Assembly (NCBI GenBank): GCA_030639035.1
Contig: DAOWDM010000117.1
Coordinates: 1-7,353, forward strand
DNA length: 7,353 bases
Reading direction: 5' to 3'
Source of the DNA: Alphaproteobacteria bacterium
GTDB lineage: Bacteria; Pseudomonadota; Alphaproteobacteria; DAOWDM01
This document shows positions 6,054 through 7,353 of the stretch, one piece after another. A program made the position numbers and the translations under genes. The notes beneath the pieces are model-generated. The model searched no databases, was not told where the DNA came from, and saw only the letters and a program-made list of their open reading frames with translations. How positions within the stretch are numbered: the first letter of the stretch is position 1; each line of letters begins with the position of its first letter.

Positions 6054-7353
6054 ATGACAATATCACAAATAATCAAGAAATTCTGGCAGATTCCAGTGTT
6101 GCTGGTATTTATCGTATCGGCTTTAATCCTTATAAGACTCCTGAATCCAAATTTTTTAACCAATCATGGATTTTCTGTGCGAATGTGGATTATTCCTCCT
6201 GCTTATACTGGAAAAAAATCATTTCTAACTGACAACTATCCTCCTGACACACAAATCCCAATAGAGGCAGGCAGCACTGTTTTATGTCTTGTTCACAGCA
6301 AAGGCAGACCTTCTCTTTTAATTAACGAACAAGAACGGCTTTTTAACATTCTTGGGGACAGCAGCTATCGAATTGAAACTACAATAGATAAAGTCGGCAA
6401 AAAACCTCCTGCAATTATTTCTGTAATGATTAATGATGCACATGCGGTAGAATATCCAATTAAATTCATAGAAGACAAAAAGCCTTCTATCGATTTTAAA
6501 ACACCTCCTGAAATAGATAACAAATGGCAGTTAAATATCAGTTCTGCAATAAGTGATGACTATGGTGTAGTTTCTGCTTTTGCTGAAATACGCTCTTTAA
6601 CGTATCCAGAAAAACCGCCTGTAAAGCTAGCTCTGCCATTAAATACTACAAGCAGTTTTCACAATCTAAAAACTCACAAATTGTTAGACATGGACATTAC
6701 TATTCAGCTGAAAGCTTATGATGCAAAAAAACAAGTTGGAGTAAGTAGAAAACATAACGTACATATTCCAACACACAATTTTAGAAATGAAACGTCATAC
6801 AAACTTGATAAGCTACGCAAAGATATTGAAATCAGCCATACTCTTACTTCAAAAACAGAAGCTGAACTTTTGAATCTTATAAATGAGCATAAAAAATCTA
6901 AAAGTGATATTGGAGTATATCTTGCGTTAACAACAGCTAAATCACGCCTTTTAACTAACGGTTCCAAGCATGGAATAGATAGCGTTCTTAATCTATTATG
7001 GGAAGCAGCCATGCGTTTAGACAACAACAAGACAGGAACAATACAGCAGATTGAATACATTATTCAGTCGCTTGATATTAAGTTCAAAAATAGAACCGAA
7101 AGAAAGCTCTTGCTGAGTTCTTTATCATCTGCAACGGAGCAGTATCTACTTGAACTAAGTCAAAAAAGTCAAAATGATAGAATCATAAAAATAAAACAAT
7201 TGTTGAGACGTTTATCAGCGGTTGGAATTCTTGGGACAGAAAAAGCTGTACGAAAACAAGTGTATGCTCTTAAAAATGAGCTAATTGGTTTAGATTCTGC
7301 TAATATTACAAAACCAAATGAAGCTGAATTAAAAAAAGCATATGAAATTTTCA
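6054..7353 (+). CDS. DUF4175/TIGR02302 family membrane protein, shortened N-terminus; 3' end outside window
   Basis: 433 codons from ATG 6054 run without a stop to the right edge. One membrane segment is seen (residues 12-30). The protein then has features of the alphaproteobacterial TIGR02302/DUF4175 family: RMWIIPPAYTGK at 43-54, an IPIEAGSTVLCLV strand at 68-80, ISDDYGVVSAFAEI at 166-179 in a beta-rich region, and helical LLTNGSKHGIDSVLNLLWEAAMRLD at 299-323. From about residue 245 on it looks largely helical and highly charged. Family members I know are about 800 residues and begin with a longer region carrying more than one membrane segment and roughly 150 extra residues before the PPAYTG block; here only about 47 residues precede it. 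The ribosome site is weak (AGAGA at 6041-6045). It follows the lipoprotein by 18 nt and is probably co-transcribed. The family has no established function; an envelope role is suggested by its membrane anchor and neighbours. Confidence 0.82.
   Translation, partial: MTISQIIKKFWQIPVLLVFIVSALILIRLLNPNFLTNHGFSVRMWIIPPAYTGKKSFLTDNYPPDTQIPIEAGSTVLCLVHSKGRPSLLINEQERLFNILGDSSYRIETTIDKVGKKPPAIISVMINDAHAVEYPIKFIEDKKPSIDFKTPPEIDNKWQLNISSAISDDYGVVSAFAEIRSLTYPEKPPVKLALPLNTTSSFHNLKTHKLLDMDITIQLKAYDAKKQVGVSRKHNVHIPTHNFRNETSYKLDKLRKDIEISHTLTSKTEAELLNLINEHKKSKSDIGVYLALTTAKSRLLTNGSKHGIDSVLNLLWEAAMRLDNNKTGTIQQIEYIIQSLDIKFKNRTERKLLLSSLSSATEQYLLELSQKSQNDRIIKIKQLLRRLSAVGILGTEKAVRKQVYALKNELIGLDSANITKPNEAELKKAYEIF

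Noticed and set aside
6716..7060. Minus-strand open frame of 114 residues
   Set aside because: It is antisense to the DUF4175 gene, which has family motifs in this very stretch (LLWEAAMRLD).
1..7353. CRISPR array, insertion sequence with transposase, rRNA or tRNA genes
   Set aside because: No regularly spaced direct repeats, transposase motifs or RNA gene signatures were seen.

Overview
The window is AT-rich, gene-dense bacterial DNA. The best guess for its source is an alphaproteobacterium, probably a low-GC and partly reduced (possibly host- or gut-associated) lineage. The strongest evidence is the right-hand block. A TlpA-like thioredoxin is divergent from a tiny LptM-like lipoprotein, which is followed by a DUF4175/TIGR02302 membrane protein, a family I know essentially from Alphaproteobacteria. 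In many members of that class the same block also contains argH and lysA; both are absent here. The taxonomic assignment is inference; no rRNA or other marker is present.

Left part (1-1604, minus): the N-terminal 534 codons of an M1 aminopeptidase N (pepN), whose 3' end lies outside the window. A short divergent promoter region (about 1605-1767) separates it from a plus-strand block. That block holds a 92-residue lipoprotein of unknown function (1768-2046), deoxyribose-phosphate aldolase deoC with an extra four-cysteine tail (2105-3040), and, 12 nt later, a PilT/VirB11-type secretion ATPase (3053-4048). deoC and the ATPase look co-transcribed although their known roles are unrelated.

Middle (4049-4498): about 450 bp without a gene. 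Its right 255 bp (about 4244-4498) form one large imperfect inverted repeat: outer arms of 35 bp (31 matches), an inner pair of identical 21-nt arms, and a small central hairpin. It looks like a MITE or other palindromic intergenic repeat, and its right end touches the stop codon of the next gene.

Right part: minus-strand gpt (xanthine-guanine phosphoribosyltransferase, 4499-4993) lies downstream of a minus-strand TlpA-family thioredoxin (5048-5866). The TlpA gene is head-to-head with the lptM-like lipoprotein gene (5865-6035); the two likely ATG codons overlap within a CATG palindrome. The DUF4175 gene follows (6054 to the window end, incomplete) and seems to lack much of the usual N-terminal membrane region.

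Functionally this is mostly housekeeping: peptide breakdown, deoxynucleoside and purine salvage, and envelope or periplasmic maintenance. Salvage and peptidase genes together with missing argH and lysA fit an organism that takes up amino acids and nucleosides, but one window cannot show that the genes are absent from the genome. I found no convincing new defence or mobile system. The oddest items are the palindromic element, the deoC-ATPase pairing, the cysteine tail of DeoC and the collapsed argH/lysA locus.
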